The notes: generated by a model from the sequence alone, not told the origin. DNA of 36,293 bases from Pseudonocardia sp. (GCF_029263155.1 NZ_JAJCYB010000068.1:1-36293); one strand, 5' to 3'. Shown: positions 22,853 through 31,479, numbered from the stretch's first letter. Made by a program: numbers and translations.

Positions 22853-23017
22853 CACCCCATGGCGTGTTCCTCGGCGCCGTCCGGGGCGCGATCAGCCCGA
22901 GGCCGACGAACCGCGAGACCGACAGGGCCGGCGCGACCTCGTCGGGTGCGTACCGGAACGGCCGACACCCACTGCTCGGACGCGCGGCCCGACTCCGGCC
23001 AGGCGGCCTCCGGTCGG
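22853..23017. other. Gap with possible gene remnant
   Basis: The 165 bases between the permease and the convergent methyltransferase have no gene. The minus strand reads RYAPDEVAPALSVSRFVGLGLIAPRTAPRNTPWG across 22856-22960 without start or intact frame, which looks more like a protein relic than random GC-rich text. No clear hairpin is seen here. Confidence 0.25.
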
Positions 23018-23623
23018 TCAGGAGCGCAGGGCGAGCCAGGTGAACGGCTGGACCCCCCCGGCCGGGGTGCGGTGCTCCTCGCGGCGCCGCTCGACCACCT
23101 CCAGGTCGCCCAGCGCCGCGGCCAGCTCGTCCGGGGAGTAGCGGGCGGTCGGCAGCCCGGAGCAGTACTCCGGGCCGTCGGCGGCGAAGGTCCCGACCAC
23201 GACCAGCGCGCCGGGGGCGAGCGCGACGCGCAGCAGGTCGCGGTAGCGCTGCCGGTCGGCGGGGTCGGTGAGGAAGTGGAACACCGCCCGGTCGTGCCAC
23301 AGCCCGAACCGACGGTCGGGCGCCCAGTCGAGCACGTCGGTGACGACCCAGTGCACGCGATCGGCCGCGGCGCCGAGCCGGGCGCGGGAGTGGGCGAGGC
23401 CGTCGTCGGAGACGTCGAGCGCGGTGAGGTCGGTGAACCCGCGGTCGAGCAACGCGTCCACGAGCCGCGAGGCGCCCGCCCCGATGTCGACGGCCGGGAG
23501 CCGCGGGTCCGCGGCGCCGATCAGCTCCAGCGAGCACGCGGGGTCGGCGGTGAACCAGCTGACCTGCGTGTCGCCACGGCGGGTGTAGACCTCGGCCCAG
23601 TGCTGCGCTGCGGTGTCCGCCAC
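23018..23623 (-). CDS. Class I SAM-dependent methyltransferase
   Basis: A 201-residue methyltransferase with an AQHWAEVYTRRGDTQVSWF opening, motif I VDIGAGASR at 45-53, acidic strand-2 end ALDVSDDGL and ARYSPDELAAAL near the C-terminus. The opening is shared with many small-molecule and protein-lysine methyltransferases and with TehB/thiopurine-type enzymes. Its place between the presumed selenium importer and selA invites the thought of selenium methylation, but it is on the opposite strand. The GTG start is six bases after TATGAT (23630-23635), a good leaderless promoter. Confidence 0.85.
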   Translation of the reverse strand: MADTAAQHWAEVYTRRGDTQVSWFTADPACSLELIGAADPRLPAVDIGAGASRLVDALLDRGFTDLTALDVSDDGLAHSRARLGAAADRVHWVVTDVLDWAPDRRFGLWHDRAVFHFLTDPADRQRYRDLLRVALAPGALVVVGTFAADGPEYCSGLPTARYSPDELAAALGDLEVVERRREEHRTPAGGVQPFTWLALRS

Positions 23624-23629
23624 CCGACC

Positions 23630-23635
23630 ATCATA
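23630..23635 (-). promoter_or_regulatory. Leaderless -10 box of the methyltransferase
   Basis: TATGAT on the minus strand, close to the TATAAT consensus and six bases from the GTG start. It lies in a small AT-rich patch in otherwise GC-rich DNA. Confidence 0.55.
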
Positions 23636-23744
23636 CGATATTCCAACGATTAGCGGAGTACTGGTGACGTCCTCGGCACGACCGACCGGCACCTGCCCAG
23701 GGCACCCGCTCAGGACGCCGGCGGTGCGGCGCGGCGGACGGTCG

Positions 23745-23750
23745 TAGAGT
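23745..23750 (+). promoter_or_regulatory. Leaderless -10 box of selA
   Basis: TAGAGT lies seven bases before the selA GTG with no ribosome site between, so selA probably starts its own leaderless transcript, separate from the transporter operon. Confidence 0.45.
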
Positions 23751-23757
23751 TCCGCTC

Positions 23758-25110
23758 GTGACCGCCCTCGACGCCCGCCGCCGCGTGCCCCGCACCGACG
23801 CCGTGCTCGCCGAGCCCCGGATCGCGGCCGCTGCGGCCCGGCTCGGCCGGGCGATGGTGAAGGACGCCGTCGTCGCCGCACAGGGCCGGGCGCGGGCCGG
23901 GGAGATCGCGCCCGAGGACGTCGCCGGCGCCGCGCTGGCGAGCCTGCCCGCCACCGCCACCGGCCTGCGGTCCGTCCTCAACGCCACCGGGGTGCTGCTG
24001 CACACCAACCTGGGCAGGGCGCCGTTGTCCGCGGCCGCCCGCGCGGCCGTGGACCTCGCCTCGGGCACCTGCGACGTCGAGCTCGACCTGTCCACCGGCG
24101 GGCGCGGGCGGCGCGGAGCCGCCGCCGTCGACGCCCTGCTCGCCGCCGTGCCCGGAGCCGCGGCAACGCACCTGGTGAACAACGGGGCGGCGGCGATCGC
24201 GCTGGTCGCGATGGCGCTGGCGCCGGGCCGCGAGCTGGTCATCGCGCGGGGCGAGCTCGTGGAGATCGGCGACGGCTTCCGCATCCCGGAGCTGCTGGAG
24301 GCCACCGGCGCGCGGCTGCGCGAGGTCGGCACCACCAACCGCGTCGCCCGGGCCGACTACGCGGACGCGGTCGGTGAGGACACCGCGGCGATCCTCAAGG
24401 TCCACCCGTCGAACTTCGTCGTCAGCGGCTTCACCCGCGCCTGCGGCCTCGACGAGCTGACCGGGCTGGGGGTACCGGTCGTCGCCGACATCGGCTCGGG
24501 CCTGCTCGCCCCGCACCCGCTGCTGCCCGACGAGCCCGACGCCGCCACGGCGCTGGCGCAGGGGGCCGACGTCGTCACCGCGTCGGGGGACAAGCTGCTC
24601 GGCGGCCCGCAGGCCGGGCTGGTGCTCGGCGCACCCGGCGCGGGGGCCGACATCGTGGCCCGCGTCCGGCGCCACCCCCTGGCCCGGGCGATGCGCGTCG
24701 ACAAGCTCACCCTCGCCGCGCTCGAGGCGACCCTGCGCGGCCCGGTACCGCCGGTGCGCGCCGCCCTCGACGCCGAGCACCCGGTGCTGCGGGCCCGCGC
24801 GGAACGGCTCGCCGCGGACCTGGCCACGGAGGGCGTGGACGCCGCCGCCGTCGACTCGGCGTCCACGGTCGGCGGGGGTGGCGCACCCGGCGTCACCCTG
24901 CCCAGCGCGGCGGTGTCCCTGCCCGAGCGCTACGCCGCCGCGCTGCGCCGGGGCACACCGGCCGTGCTCGGCCGCACCGAGCACGGCCGCTGCCTGCTCG
25001 ACCTGCGCGCCGTCCCACCCGAGTCCGACGACGCGCTGGCGGCGGCGGTCCGGACCGCGACGGCCCGCCTCGCGCCCGTCCGGTCCCCGGAGCCCCGCGA
25101 TGCCCGCTGA
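23758..25110 (+). CDS. selA: L-seryl-tRNA(Sec) selenium transferase
   Basis: SelA converts Ser-tRNA-Sec to Sec-tRNA-Sec using selenophosphate and PLP. The 450-residue protein is complete: N-terminal domain, VLNATGVLLHTNLGRAPLS at 73-91, HPSNFVVSGFTR at 216-227, and the PLP Lys279 in TASGDKLLGGPQAG. The length agrees with bacterial SelA (about 460). GTG at 23758 gives MTALDARRRVPRTD, a normal N-terminus. It is followed by selB after a strong hairpin; both, with selC and selD, make a full bacterial Sec insertion set. Confidence 0.97.
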   Translation: MTALDARRRVPRTDAVLAEPRIAAAAARLGRAMVKDAVVAAQGRARAGEIAPEDVAGAALASLPATATGLRSVLNATGVLLHTNLGRAPLSAAARAAVDLASGTCDVELDLSTGGRGRRGAAAVDALLAAVPGAAATHLVNNGAAAIALVAMALAPGRELVIARGELVEIGDGFRIPELLEATGARLREVGTTNRVARADYADAVGEDTAAILKVHPSNFVVSGFTRACGLDELTGLGVPVVADIGSGLLAPHPLLPDEPDAATALAQGADVVTASGDKLLGGPQAGLVLGAPGAGADIVARVRRHPLARAMRVDKLTLAALEATLRGPVPPVRAALDAEHPVLRARAERLAADLATEGVDAAAVDSASTVGGGGAPGVTLPSAAVSLPERYAAALRRGTPAVLGRTEHGRCLLDLRAVPPESDDALAAAVRTATARLAPVRSPEPRDAR

Positions 25111-25119
25111 CCCCTCGCC

Positions 25120-25166
25120 ACGAACGGCACGTCCGTCCACCGGGGGTGGACGGGAGTGCCGTTCGT
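25120..25166. repeat. 22-bp palindrome between selA and selB
   Basis: Arms at 25120-25141 and 25145-25166 are complementary in 20 of 22 positions around a 3-base loop. The arm contains ACGAACGGCAC and CGTCCACC. It starts 9 bases after the selA stop and ends 23 before the selB GTG. It shares the ACGA-NNGG-NAC-NN-CGTCC frame with the palindrome at 16201-16257. It may lower transcription from selA into selB or mark a processing site. Confidence 0.75.
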
Positions 25167-25188
25167 CCGCCGGGACGGGGCCCGCCCC

Positions 25189-27021
25189 GTGCAGGTGATC
25201 GCCACCGCCGGGCACGTCGACCACGGCAAGTCGACGCTGGTCCGCGCCCTGACCGGGATGGAGCCCGACCGGTTCGCCGAGGAACGGCGCCGGGGGATGA
25301 CGATCGACCTCGGCTTCGCATGGACCGACGTGGACACCGGCGGGGCCGACCCGACGACCGTCGCGTTCGTGGACGTGCCGGGCCACGAGCGGTTCGTCAC
25401 CACGATGCTGGCCGGGGTGGGCCCGGTGCCCGCCGTGCTGCTGGTGGTCTCCGCCGACGAGGGCTGGATGCCGCAGTCGGGCGAGCACGTCGACGCGCTG
25501 ACGGCGCTGGGTGTCGAGCGCGGCCTGCTGGTCGTCAGTCGCAGCGACCTGATGGAGCCCGACCTGGCCCTCGACGACGCCCGCGAGCACCTCGCGGGCA
25601 CGCCGCTGCGCGACATTCCCGCGGTGGCCGTCTCGGCGCGCACCGGCGCTGGGATGGACGCGCTGCGCACCGCGATCGGCGAGCTCGCCGCGGCGCTGCC
25701 GGTGCCCGATCCCGCCGCCGACGTGCGGCTGTGGGTCGACCGGGCGTTCACCGTGCGGGGCGCGGGCACCATCGTCACCGGCACGCTGCCCGCAGGCCGG
25801 GTGCGCGTGGACACCGAGCTGGAGCTGGTCACCGGGAGCGGCACCCAGCGCGTGTCGGTGCGCGGGGTGCAGACCCTCGGTGCGCCGGTCGACGAGGCGC
25901 GCGGCGTGAGCCGGGTGGCCCTGAACCTGCGCGGGCTCCCGCGCGAGGCGGTGGCCCGCGGCGACGTGCTGCTCACCCCGGGCGCCTGGCTGACCACCGA
26001 CGTGCTCGACGTCCGCCTGCACGGGGTCGGCGGCGCGGTGCCGGAGCCGGGAGCGCTGCCCGGGCAGCTGAGCCTGCACGTCGGCTCGGCGGCGGTGTCG
26101 GCCCGCGTCCGCCCGCTCGGCCCCGACACCGTGCGCCTGCGGCTGCGCCGCACGCTGCCCCTGCGCATCGGCGACCGTGCCGTGCTGCGCGACCCCGGCG
26201 GTCGCCGGGTCGCCGCCGGGGTGACCGTGCTGGACGTGCGGCCCGCCCCGCTGCGCCGGCGGGGGGCCGCCGCCGGTCGGGCCGCGGTGCTGGACACGAT
26301 GGACGGCGTCCCGTCGGCGGCCGCCGAGCTGGCGCGCCGCGGACTGGCCCGCCGCGCCGACCTGGTCGCGATGGGGCTGCCGGTCGCCGAGCTGGACGCG
26401 CTGGCCCACGCCGGGGTCCCCGCGGCGGCCGGGTGGCTCGTCGACCCGGACCGCGCCCGGGCCCTGGTCTCCGATCTCGCCGCCGCCGTCGACACCCACG
26501 ACACCGCGGACCCGCTCGATCCCGGGCTGCCCACCGAGGCCGCCCGCCGTGCCGTCGGGCTGCCCGAACCGCGGCTGGTCGACGCGCTGCTGCGCCACGT
26601 CCCCGACGCCGGGCTGGCCCACCGCGAGGGCCGCGTCCTCCGTGCGGCGTCCGCGGGCCGGCTCCCGCCGGCCGTCCGCGCCGCGATGGACGCGCTGCGC
26701 GCCGATCTGGAGCGCGATCCGTTCGCGGCCCCGGAGGCCGGGCGGCTCGCCGAGCTGGGGCTCGGGCCGCGGCAGCTGGCCTCCCTGGTGAAGGCGGGCG
26801 AGCTGCTGCGGATCGCCGACGGGGTGGTGCTGCTGCCCGGCGCCGACCGTCGCGCGCTGGCCGTGCTGGCCGACCTGGGGCCGGAGTTCACCCTCAGCAC
26901 GGCCCGCCAGGCGCTGGGCACGAGCCGGCGCGTGGCCGTGCCGCTGCTCGAACTGCTGGCCCGGACCGGGCGCACCGCGCGCACCGGCGACGGTGGGCAC
27001 CGGGTCGTCCGCGACTCCTAG
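25189..27021 (+). CDS. selB: Selenocysteine-specific elongation factor
   Basis: SelB delivers Sec-tRNA-Sec to UGA codons with a SECIS. The 610-residue product starts with MQVIATAGHVDHGKST: G1 at 8-16, switch region RRGMTIDLGF at 34-43 and G3 DVPGHERF at 62-69. The G4 motif, usually NKxD (TKAD in E. coli), reads SRSD at 117-120. Domains II-III follow to about residue 360 and a winged-helix SECIS-binding part makes up the C-terminal third. The GTG at 25189 was chosen over an ATG at 25156 because the extra residues fall inside the palindrome and the GTPase begins directly. Confidence 0.96.
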   Translation: MQVIATAGHVDHGKSTLVRALTGMEPDRFAEERRRGMTIDLGFAWTDVDTGGADPTTVAFVDVPGHERFVTTMLAGVGPVPAVLLVVSADEGWMPQSGEHVDALTALGVERGLLVVSRSDLMEPDLALDDAREHLAGTPLRDIPAVAVSARTGAGMDALRTAIGELAAALPVPDPAADVRLWVDRAFTVRGAGTIVTGTLPAGRVRVDTELELVTGSGTQRVSVRGVQTLGAPVDEARGVSRVALNLRGLPREAVARGDVLLTPGAWLTTDVLDVRLHGVGGAVPEPGALPGQLSLHVGSAAVSARVRPLGPDTVRLRLRRTLPLRIGDRAVLRDPGGRRVAAGVTVLDVRPAPLRRRGAAAGRAAVLDTMDGVPSAAAELARRGLARRADLVAMGLPVAELDALAHAGVPAAAGWLVDPDRARALVSDLAAAVDTHDTADPLDPGLPTEAARRAVGLPEPRLVDALLRHVPDAGLAHREGRVLRAASAGRLPPAVRAAMDALRADLERDPFAAPEAGRLAELGLGPRQLASLVKAGELLRIADGVVLLPGADRRALAVLADLGPEFTLSTARQALGTSRRVAVPLLELLARTGRTARTGDGGHRVVRDS

Positions 27022-27069
27022 CCGGCCCCCGGTGGCACCGCGCGGCCCGGAGCCCTACCGTAGCGCCCG

Positions 27070-27483
27070 ATGTCCGACACACGTGCGACCCCGACCTCCG
27101 ATCCCGGCCCGACCCGCCGCGGCGGGGATACGGACGACCAGATCACCCTGACCACGCGCACGGCGGCGCCCGGCCAGGTCGTCATCGAGGTCGGCGGCGA
27201 GGTGGACATGCTGACCTCGCCGCAGCTCCGCTCGGCCGTGCTCGACCAGTTCGCGCCCTCCGCGGGCGTCGAACTCGTGGTTCTCGCCCTGGACGGTGTC
27301 ACGTTCCTGGGCACCAGCGGCCTCGCCGCGCTCATCGAGGTGCGCGAGACGGCGCACACCGCGGGCGTCGAGCTGAGACTGGCCTGTACGGCCCGCCGGG
27401 TGCTGCGGCCACTGACGATCGCCGGCCTCGTGCCGCTGTTCGACATCCACGAGACGCTGGAGCAGGCGCTCGCCGCCACCTGA
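27070..27483 (+). CDS. STAS domain anti-sigma factor antagonist (second of three)
   Basis: A 137-residue STAS protein with a disordered 25-residue start, then LTTRTAAPGQVVIEVGGEVDMLTSPQL and the phospho-acceptor loop GVTFLGTSGLAAL, with Ser as the expected target. It lies 48 bases after selB and 136 before whiB3. Its likely partner is an RsbW-type kinase such as UsfX encoded at 31526. A TACCGT box at 27056-27061 suggests a near-leaderless start. It may be a stress gene of its own rather than part of the selenium set. Confidence 0.88.
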   Translation: MSDTRATPTSDPGPTRRGGDTDDQITLTTRTAAPGQVVIEVGGEVDMLTSPQLRSAVLDQFAPSAGVELVVLALDGVTFLGTSGLAALIEVRETAHTAGVELRLACTARRVLRPLTIAGLVPLFDIHETLEQALAAT

Positions 27484-27619
27484 GCCGCGCGCACCGATGT
27501 GAGGTCGGTCACCCTGCCTCGGGTGGCGGGCCGAACGCGTTTGGGGTCGGGGCCTGCCGGGAACCAGGTGTCGATCGCCCGGCATCCGGGCAACGGACGC
27601 ATGTGAGGTGACCTACGCG

Positions 27620-27913
27620 ATGAGTGACGTTTCCCGGCTCCCCGGCCCGATGGATCACGCCTGGCAGTGGCAGCGTCTGGGTTCGTGCCGCGGTATGGAC
27701 AGCGCGAACTTCTTCCACCCCGACGGCGAGCGCAACCCGTCCCGCGCCCGGCGGACGGCGCAGGCCAAGGAGGTCTGCCACCGCTGCCCGGTGATCGAGA
27801 ACTGCCGCGAGTTCGCGCTGCAGACCCGCGAGCCGTTCGGCGTCTGGGGCGGCCTGGCCGAGGCCGAGCGCCGCGTGATCCTGGAGCAGCGCGGCGTCCC
27901 GCTGGCCAGCTGA
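27620..27913 (+). CDS. whiB3: WhiB3/WhiD-type iron-sulfur regulator
   Basis: A 97-residue WhiB-like protein. The four cluster Cys are in SCRGMDS and in CHRCPVIENC, and the turn is GVWGG. The strings WQWQRLGSCRGMDSANFFHPDGER and CHRCPVIENC are almost those of mycobacterial WhiB3 (CRGMDSSMFFHPDGER, CRRCPVIEAC), which senses redox state through its [4Fe-4S] cluster and binds the primary sigma factor; WhiD in Streptomyces is the counterpart. ATG at 27620 has GAGGTG nine bases upstream; a GTG at 27608 is the alternative. A T-tailed terminator follows. Confidence 0.93.
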   Translation: MSDVSRLPGPMDHAWQWQRLGSCRGMDSANFFHPDGERNPSRARRTAQAKEVCHRCPVIENCREFALQTREPFGVWGGLAEAERRVILEQRGVPLAS

Positions 27914-27929
27914 GGCACCGCCGAAGCCG

Positions 27930-27966
27930 GGGCGGGCCCACCCGCGGGGGGTGGGTCCGCCCTTTT
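27930..27966 (+). terminator. Intrinsic terminator of whiB3
   Basis: Arms at 27930-27943 and 27949-27962 form a 14-bp stem with one G-T pair and a 5-base loop, followed directly by TTTT. It is the only classical Rho-independent terminator with a T-run seen in the window. It also lies at the end of the convergent gene at 27973. Confidence 0.9.
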
Positions 27967-27972
27967 CGCCGC

Positions 27973-28566
27973 TCAGGTGCCCGGCGCGGTGACCACGCAG
28001 AGCTCGTGGCAGCGGAAGCGCAGCAGCGGGATCCCGTACACGCGCGCGATGCGCTGCGCGGCCTGGTCGACGACGCTCCGCGCGGGGTCGGCGGGCGCGA
28101 CCGCCGGGCCGAGCAGGAACACGCCCGGCTCCGGGTCGAATCCGACCAGCTCGCTCAACGCGGCCACGAGGTCGTCCTCGTGCTGCGGGCCCACCGGCGG
28201 GTGCAGCCCGAGACGGTGCACGTGCAGGTCGGGCAGGCCCAGCGCGGCGAACACCTCGTCGCCGGGCTCCGCGTCCCGGTCGTCGTACCCGTCGTCGTCC
28301 CCGTCACAAGCCGGGCCGTCGACCGCGCACCCGGCGAGCACGCCCAGCGGGGCCGGTGGGCCGACCGGCGGGTCGTCGGCGGCGATCAGCACGTCGACGT
28401 ACCCGGCGCCCTCGACCAGCCGGAGGAGATCGGACTCCGGGCGGAGCAGTTCCACGGCGCCCACCGAGACGGCGACGAACCGCCGATCGTGCACGGGCAC
28501 GGGGACGGACCCCGGGTCCCGGGTTGCTTCGGGCAGATGGAACCGACCCTCCGGTACGGCCACCAT
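27973..28566 (-). CDS. Conserved-looking protein of unknown function
   Basis: A 197-residue protein starting MVAVPEGRFHLPE after an AGGGGAA ribosome site; an in-frame extension to 28713 is not protein-like. It is neutral to acidic with an Asp-rich insert (CDGDDDGYDDRD) at about residues 91-102 and a well-ordered C-terminal part, SVVDQAAQRIARVYGIPLLRFRCHELCVVTAPG. No signal peptide or membrane helix is seen and no family was recognised. It lies between WhiB3 (convergent) and the LOV phosphatase, 165 bases downstream of the latter on the same strand. Confidence 0.7.
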   Translation of the reverse strand: MVAVPEGRFHLPEATRDPGSVPVPVHDRRFVAVSVGAVELLRPESDLLRLVEGAGYVDVLIAADDPPVGPPAPLGVLAGCAVDGPACDGDDDGYDDRDAEPGDEVFAALGLPDLHVHRLGLHPPVGPQHEDDLVAALSELVGFDPEPGVFLLGPAVAPADPARSVVDQAAQRIARVYGIPLLRFRCHELCVVTAPGT

Positions 28567-28731
28567 GGTGGAGTTCCCCTCGACGCGCGGCGCCGGCACG
28601 CCCCCGCGCCGGTCGCCCTGCCTCAGAGCTAACCGCTTGTCGGGCCGGATCGCCCGTCCCGGACGGTGGTCTACGCCCAGCGGCGCGAGCCGATCTCCGA
28701 GCGGCCGGTTCACCCGGCCGCGACGCCCGTG

Positions 28732-30900
28732 TCACGCGGTGATGCGGACCGCCAGCAGCGCCACGTCGTCGCGGAGACGGCGGGGCGCGCACGCGACCAG
28801 CACCCGCTCGACGACGGTCTCCGCGTCCACCCCGGCGGGCAGTGCCGCGACGGTGCGCTCGATCAGGTCGGTGCGCTCGTCGGCGTCCGCGCCCAGCATG
28901 TCGGTGAGCCCGTCGGTGTAGAGCACCAGCACCGACCCCGGCGGGCAGCACACCTCCACCTCGGCGCGCACCGGTCCGTCGGCCCGCCCGAACCTGGGCA
29001 CGGCACCGATCATCGGCGAGCGCCTCTCGTCGAGGCGGGTGAGCGTGCCGTCCGGGGCGAGCAGCAGCGGTGCGGGATGGCCCGCGTTCGAGTAGCGCAG
29101 GATCCGGCTGCCGTCGACCGCGGGCTCGAGCCGCGCGTAGAACGCGGTGGCCATGGCCGCCATCTCCAGCCCCTGGACGAGCTGGTCGCAGCGGTCGAGC
29201 ACGGATCCGGTGCCGCGGCCCTCCCAGGCGTAGGAGCGCACGACCCCGCGCAGCTGCCCCATTGCCGCCGCCGCCGCGAGGTCGTGCCCGACGACGTCGC
29301 CGACCGCGATCCCGACGGCGCCGTCGGGCAGGGGCAGCACGTCGTACCAGTCACCGCCCACCTGGTTGCCGTCGGCGCCGACCAGGTACCGCGCCGCGAT
29401 CTGCAGGCCGTCGACGTCGGGGACGACGGGCAGCAGGCTGCGCTGCAGCGTCGCGGCCGCGGCGTGTTCGGTCTCGTAGAGGCGCGCGTTGTCGACGGTG
29501 AGCCCGGCCCGCCCGGCGAGATCGGTGGCCAGGTGCAGGTCGAGCGGGCCGTAGCGGCGGCCGTAGGGGTGCTGGGTGAACAGGGTCAGCGTGCCGAGCA
29601 CCCGTCCCCGCGCCCGGACCGGGACGACCATCACCGAACGGAGCCGCAACTGGTCGTACACCTCGGCCGCGCGTGGATCGTCGGGCAGGCCGTCCGCGCC
29701 CCGCTCGGGCGCGTCGGAGATGAGCACCGGGTCCTCGCCGACCAGGACCTGCCCGACCGCGGAGGGGCCCCCGGCCTGGTAGGAGCGCAGCTCGCCCAGC
29801 CGTCGCAGGCGCTCCTCGTCGCCACGCTCCCTGGCCGCCACCGCGAGCCGGGTCAGGGTGCCACCCGGCCGGTCGAGCAGGTCGACCGCGCACAGGTCGG
29901 CGAGCTGCGGCACGACGATCCGGGCCAACCGTGCGCAGGCGTCGGCGACGTCGAGGGCCTCGGTCATCTGCGTGGTGGCCTCGGCCAGCAGCCGGAGCTG
30001 GCTGCGCGCCGCCTCGGCCTCGGCCAGCGCCGCGCGCCGCTCCTGCTCGACGATCACCCGCTCGGTGACGTCGTTCTGGACGCCGACGAAGTTGACCAGC
30101 TCGCCGGTGCCGTCGTACACCGGCGACACCGAGAGCTGGTTCCAGTAGGCGGTGCCGTCGCGGCGGTAGTTGAGCAGCACCTCGGTGATCGGCTCGCGCC
30201 TGCGCAGGGCGTCGCCGATCCGCTGCACCGTGGCCGCGTCGGTGTTGGGTCCCTGCAGCATCCGGCAGTTGCGGCCCACGACGTCGTCGAGCGCGTAGCC
30301 GGTGAGGCGGGTGAACGACGGGTTGACCCAGATCAGGGGGTTGTCGGGGCGGCGCGGGTCGGTGATCGTGAAGGACATGTCGGTGGCGACGACGGCCCGG
30401 TCGCGCAGGACCTCCAGGTGCCGCCGGTTGCCGTGCTCGGTGCCCGAGAGCTGCTGGAACACCACGAGCGCCCGGCTGTCCAGCCCCAGCGGGCCCGCGC
30501 CGGGCTCGGCCACGCCCGACAGCGCGAACCCGGTGACCCACAGCAGCCTGCCCTCGCTCGCGTCCCGCTGCTCGGCGGTGACCGAGTCACCCGTGCGCGC
30601 CGCGTCGCGCACGGCGACGGGCTCCCCCGCGACCGGCACCCCCGCGGCGACCAGCGACAGCGGCGACCCCGTCTCGCTCATCCGCCTGCCGCCGAGGTCG
30701 GTCAGGCCGGCCGCGTCGCTCCAGCGGTCGACGTCCACCGGCAGCGTCACCCGGTCACCGGTCAGCTCGATGGCCGTGGCGTTGGCGTACACGACCCGAC
30801 GCACCGACAGGTCGATCATCAACACAGCGGCGGGAGCCCCGTGCAGCACCTGCGGAAGGTCCTCCGCCGGGACCCGATCCACGCTCCGGAGATCGGTCAC
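28732..30900 (-). CDS. PAS-LOV-GAF-PP2C phosphatase, likely blue-light sensor
   Basis: A 722-residue RsbU/RsbP-like Ser phosphatase with sensory domains. Residues 10-150 form a diverged PAS domain. Residues 165-285 are a LOV domain: GRNCRMLQ at 209-216 with adduct-forming Cys212, flavin-contacting Asn244 and Asn254 in NYRRDGTAYWN, and Gln275 in FVGVQND. About 300-470 is GAF, and 480-722 the PP2C (SpoIIE) domain with GGDWYD, GDVVGHD, YTDGLTD and RDDVALLAV metal sites intact. Light-activated dephosphorylation of STAS antagonists is the expected output, and a STAS-UsfX-SigF operon starts 145 bases away in the opposite direction. AGCCTA (minus strand TAGGCT) at 30907-30912 gives a leaderless GTG start. 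Confidence 0.93.
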   Translation of the reverse strand: MTDLRSVDRVPAEDLPQVLHGAPAAVLMIDLSVRRVVYANATAIELTGDRVTLPVDVDRWSDAAGLTDLGGRRMSETGSPLSLVAAGVPVAGEPVAVRDAARTGDSVTAEQRDASEGRLLWVTGFALSGVAEPGAGPLGLDSRALVVFQQLSGTEHGNRRHLEVLRDRAVVATDMSFTITDPRRPDNPLIWVNPSFTRLTGYALDDVVGRNCRMLQGPNTDAATVQRIGDALRRREPITEVLLNYRRDGTAYWNQLSVSPVYDGTGELVNFVGVQNDVTERVIVEQERRAALAEAEAARSQLRLLAEATTQMTEALDVADACARLARIVVPQLADLCAVDLLDRPGGTLTRLAVAARERGDEERLRRLGELRSYQAGGPSAVGQVLVGEDPVLISDAPERGADGLPDDPRAAEVYDQLRLRSVMVVPVRARGRVLGTLTLFTQHPYGRRYGPLDLHLATDLAGRAGLTVDNARLYETEHAAAATLQRSLLPVVPDVDGLQIAARYLVGADGNQVGGDWYDVLPLPDGAVGIAVGDVVGHDLAAAAAMGQLRGVVRSYAWEGRGTGSVLDRCDQLVQGLEMAAMATAFYARLEPAVDGSRILRYSNAGHPAPLLLAPDGTLTRLDERRSPMIGAVPRFGRADGPVRAEVEVCCPPGSVLVLYTDGLTDMLGADADERTDLIERTVAALPAGVDAETVVERVLVACAPRRLRDDVALLAVRITA

Positions 30901-31045
30901 GTCGCCAGCCTAGATCGCAGCCCGACCCGGCGCCCGCCCGAGCCGACCCGGCGGTAGTGTGCGGCCGCAGGTCCGGTTGAGCCCCCAGCCGCCTTCCCAC
31001 CTGGCACCGGCCGACGGTGTCGCTCGCTCCCGCTGGAGGTGCGCC

Positions 31046-31459
31046 GTGTCCGACACCATGTCGCCGGTCGACGACGAAGGTCCGTCACCCAGCATGCTCG
31101 ACACCACGTTCAGCCATCCGGCCCCCGGGGTCGTCCTGCTCGCCGCCGCGGGCGAGATCGACACCCTCACCGCGCCCCGGCTCGACGCGGCGCTGGCCCG
31201 GCTCGTCGACGAGGCGGCGTCCACGCTCGTCGTCGACCTGACGCAGGTGGTGTTCCTGGCCTCCAGCGGGCTGGCCGTGCTGATCGAGGCCGCCCACCGC
31301 GCGTCCGGTAGCGGCCGTGCGCTGCGGCTGCTGGTGCAGGGGCGCCCCGTGCTGCGCGCCCTCCAGATCACCGGCACCGACCAGCTGTTCGAGCTGCACA
31401 CCGATCGGGAGGCGGCGCTGCTCCCCGACCCCGAGGACCGATCCGCCCCCCACGATTGA
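31046..31459 (+). CDS. STAS domain anti-sigma factor antagonist (third of three)
   Basis: A 137-residue RsbV-like protein. STAS strand and helix segments run VVLLAAAGEIDTLTAPRL to the phosphorylation loop QVVFLASSGLAVLIEA, with Ser in ASSG. GTG at 31046 has GGAGGTG six to ten bases upstream. It is the first gene of the STAS-usfX-sigF group and faces the LOV phosphatase, so it is the most likely substrate of that enzyme and partner of UsfX. The acidic tail may be disordered. Confidence 0.9.
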   Translation: MSDTMSPVDDEGPSPSMLDTTFSHPAPGVVLLAAAGEIDTLTAPRLDAALARLVDEAASTLVVDLTQVVFLASSGLAVLIEAAHRASGSGRALRLLVQGRPVLRALQITGTDQLFELHTDREAALLPDPEDRSAPHD

Positions 31460-31479
31460 TCTCCCGCCCGTACGGGTAG
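31454..31479 (+). promoter_or_regulatory. Possible SigF-type promoter before usfX
   Basis: GGGTAG at 31474-31479 resembles the -10 of SigB/SigF promoters (GGGTAT). A partial -35 (GATTGA at 31454-31459, compared with GGTTT) is 14 bases upstream. In mycobacteria the usfX-sigF pair is transcribed by SigF itself, so autoregulation is plausible here. Confidence 0.35.

Noticed and set aside
25156..25188. An upstream ATG start for selB giving MPFVRRDGARP
   Set aside because: These residues come from the palindrome between selA and selB, and SelB proteins begin directly at the GTPase strand encoded from the GTG at 25189.
23710..27000. A 1096-codon open frame on the minus strand opposite selA and selB
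   Set aside because: It is an antisense shadow of two clearly conserved genes; its translation is Arg/Gly/Pro/Ala-rich without domains, as is usual in DNA of this GC content.
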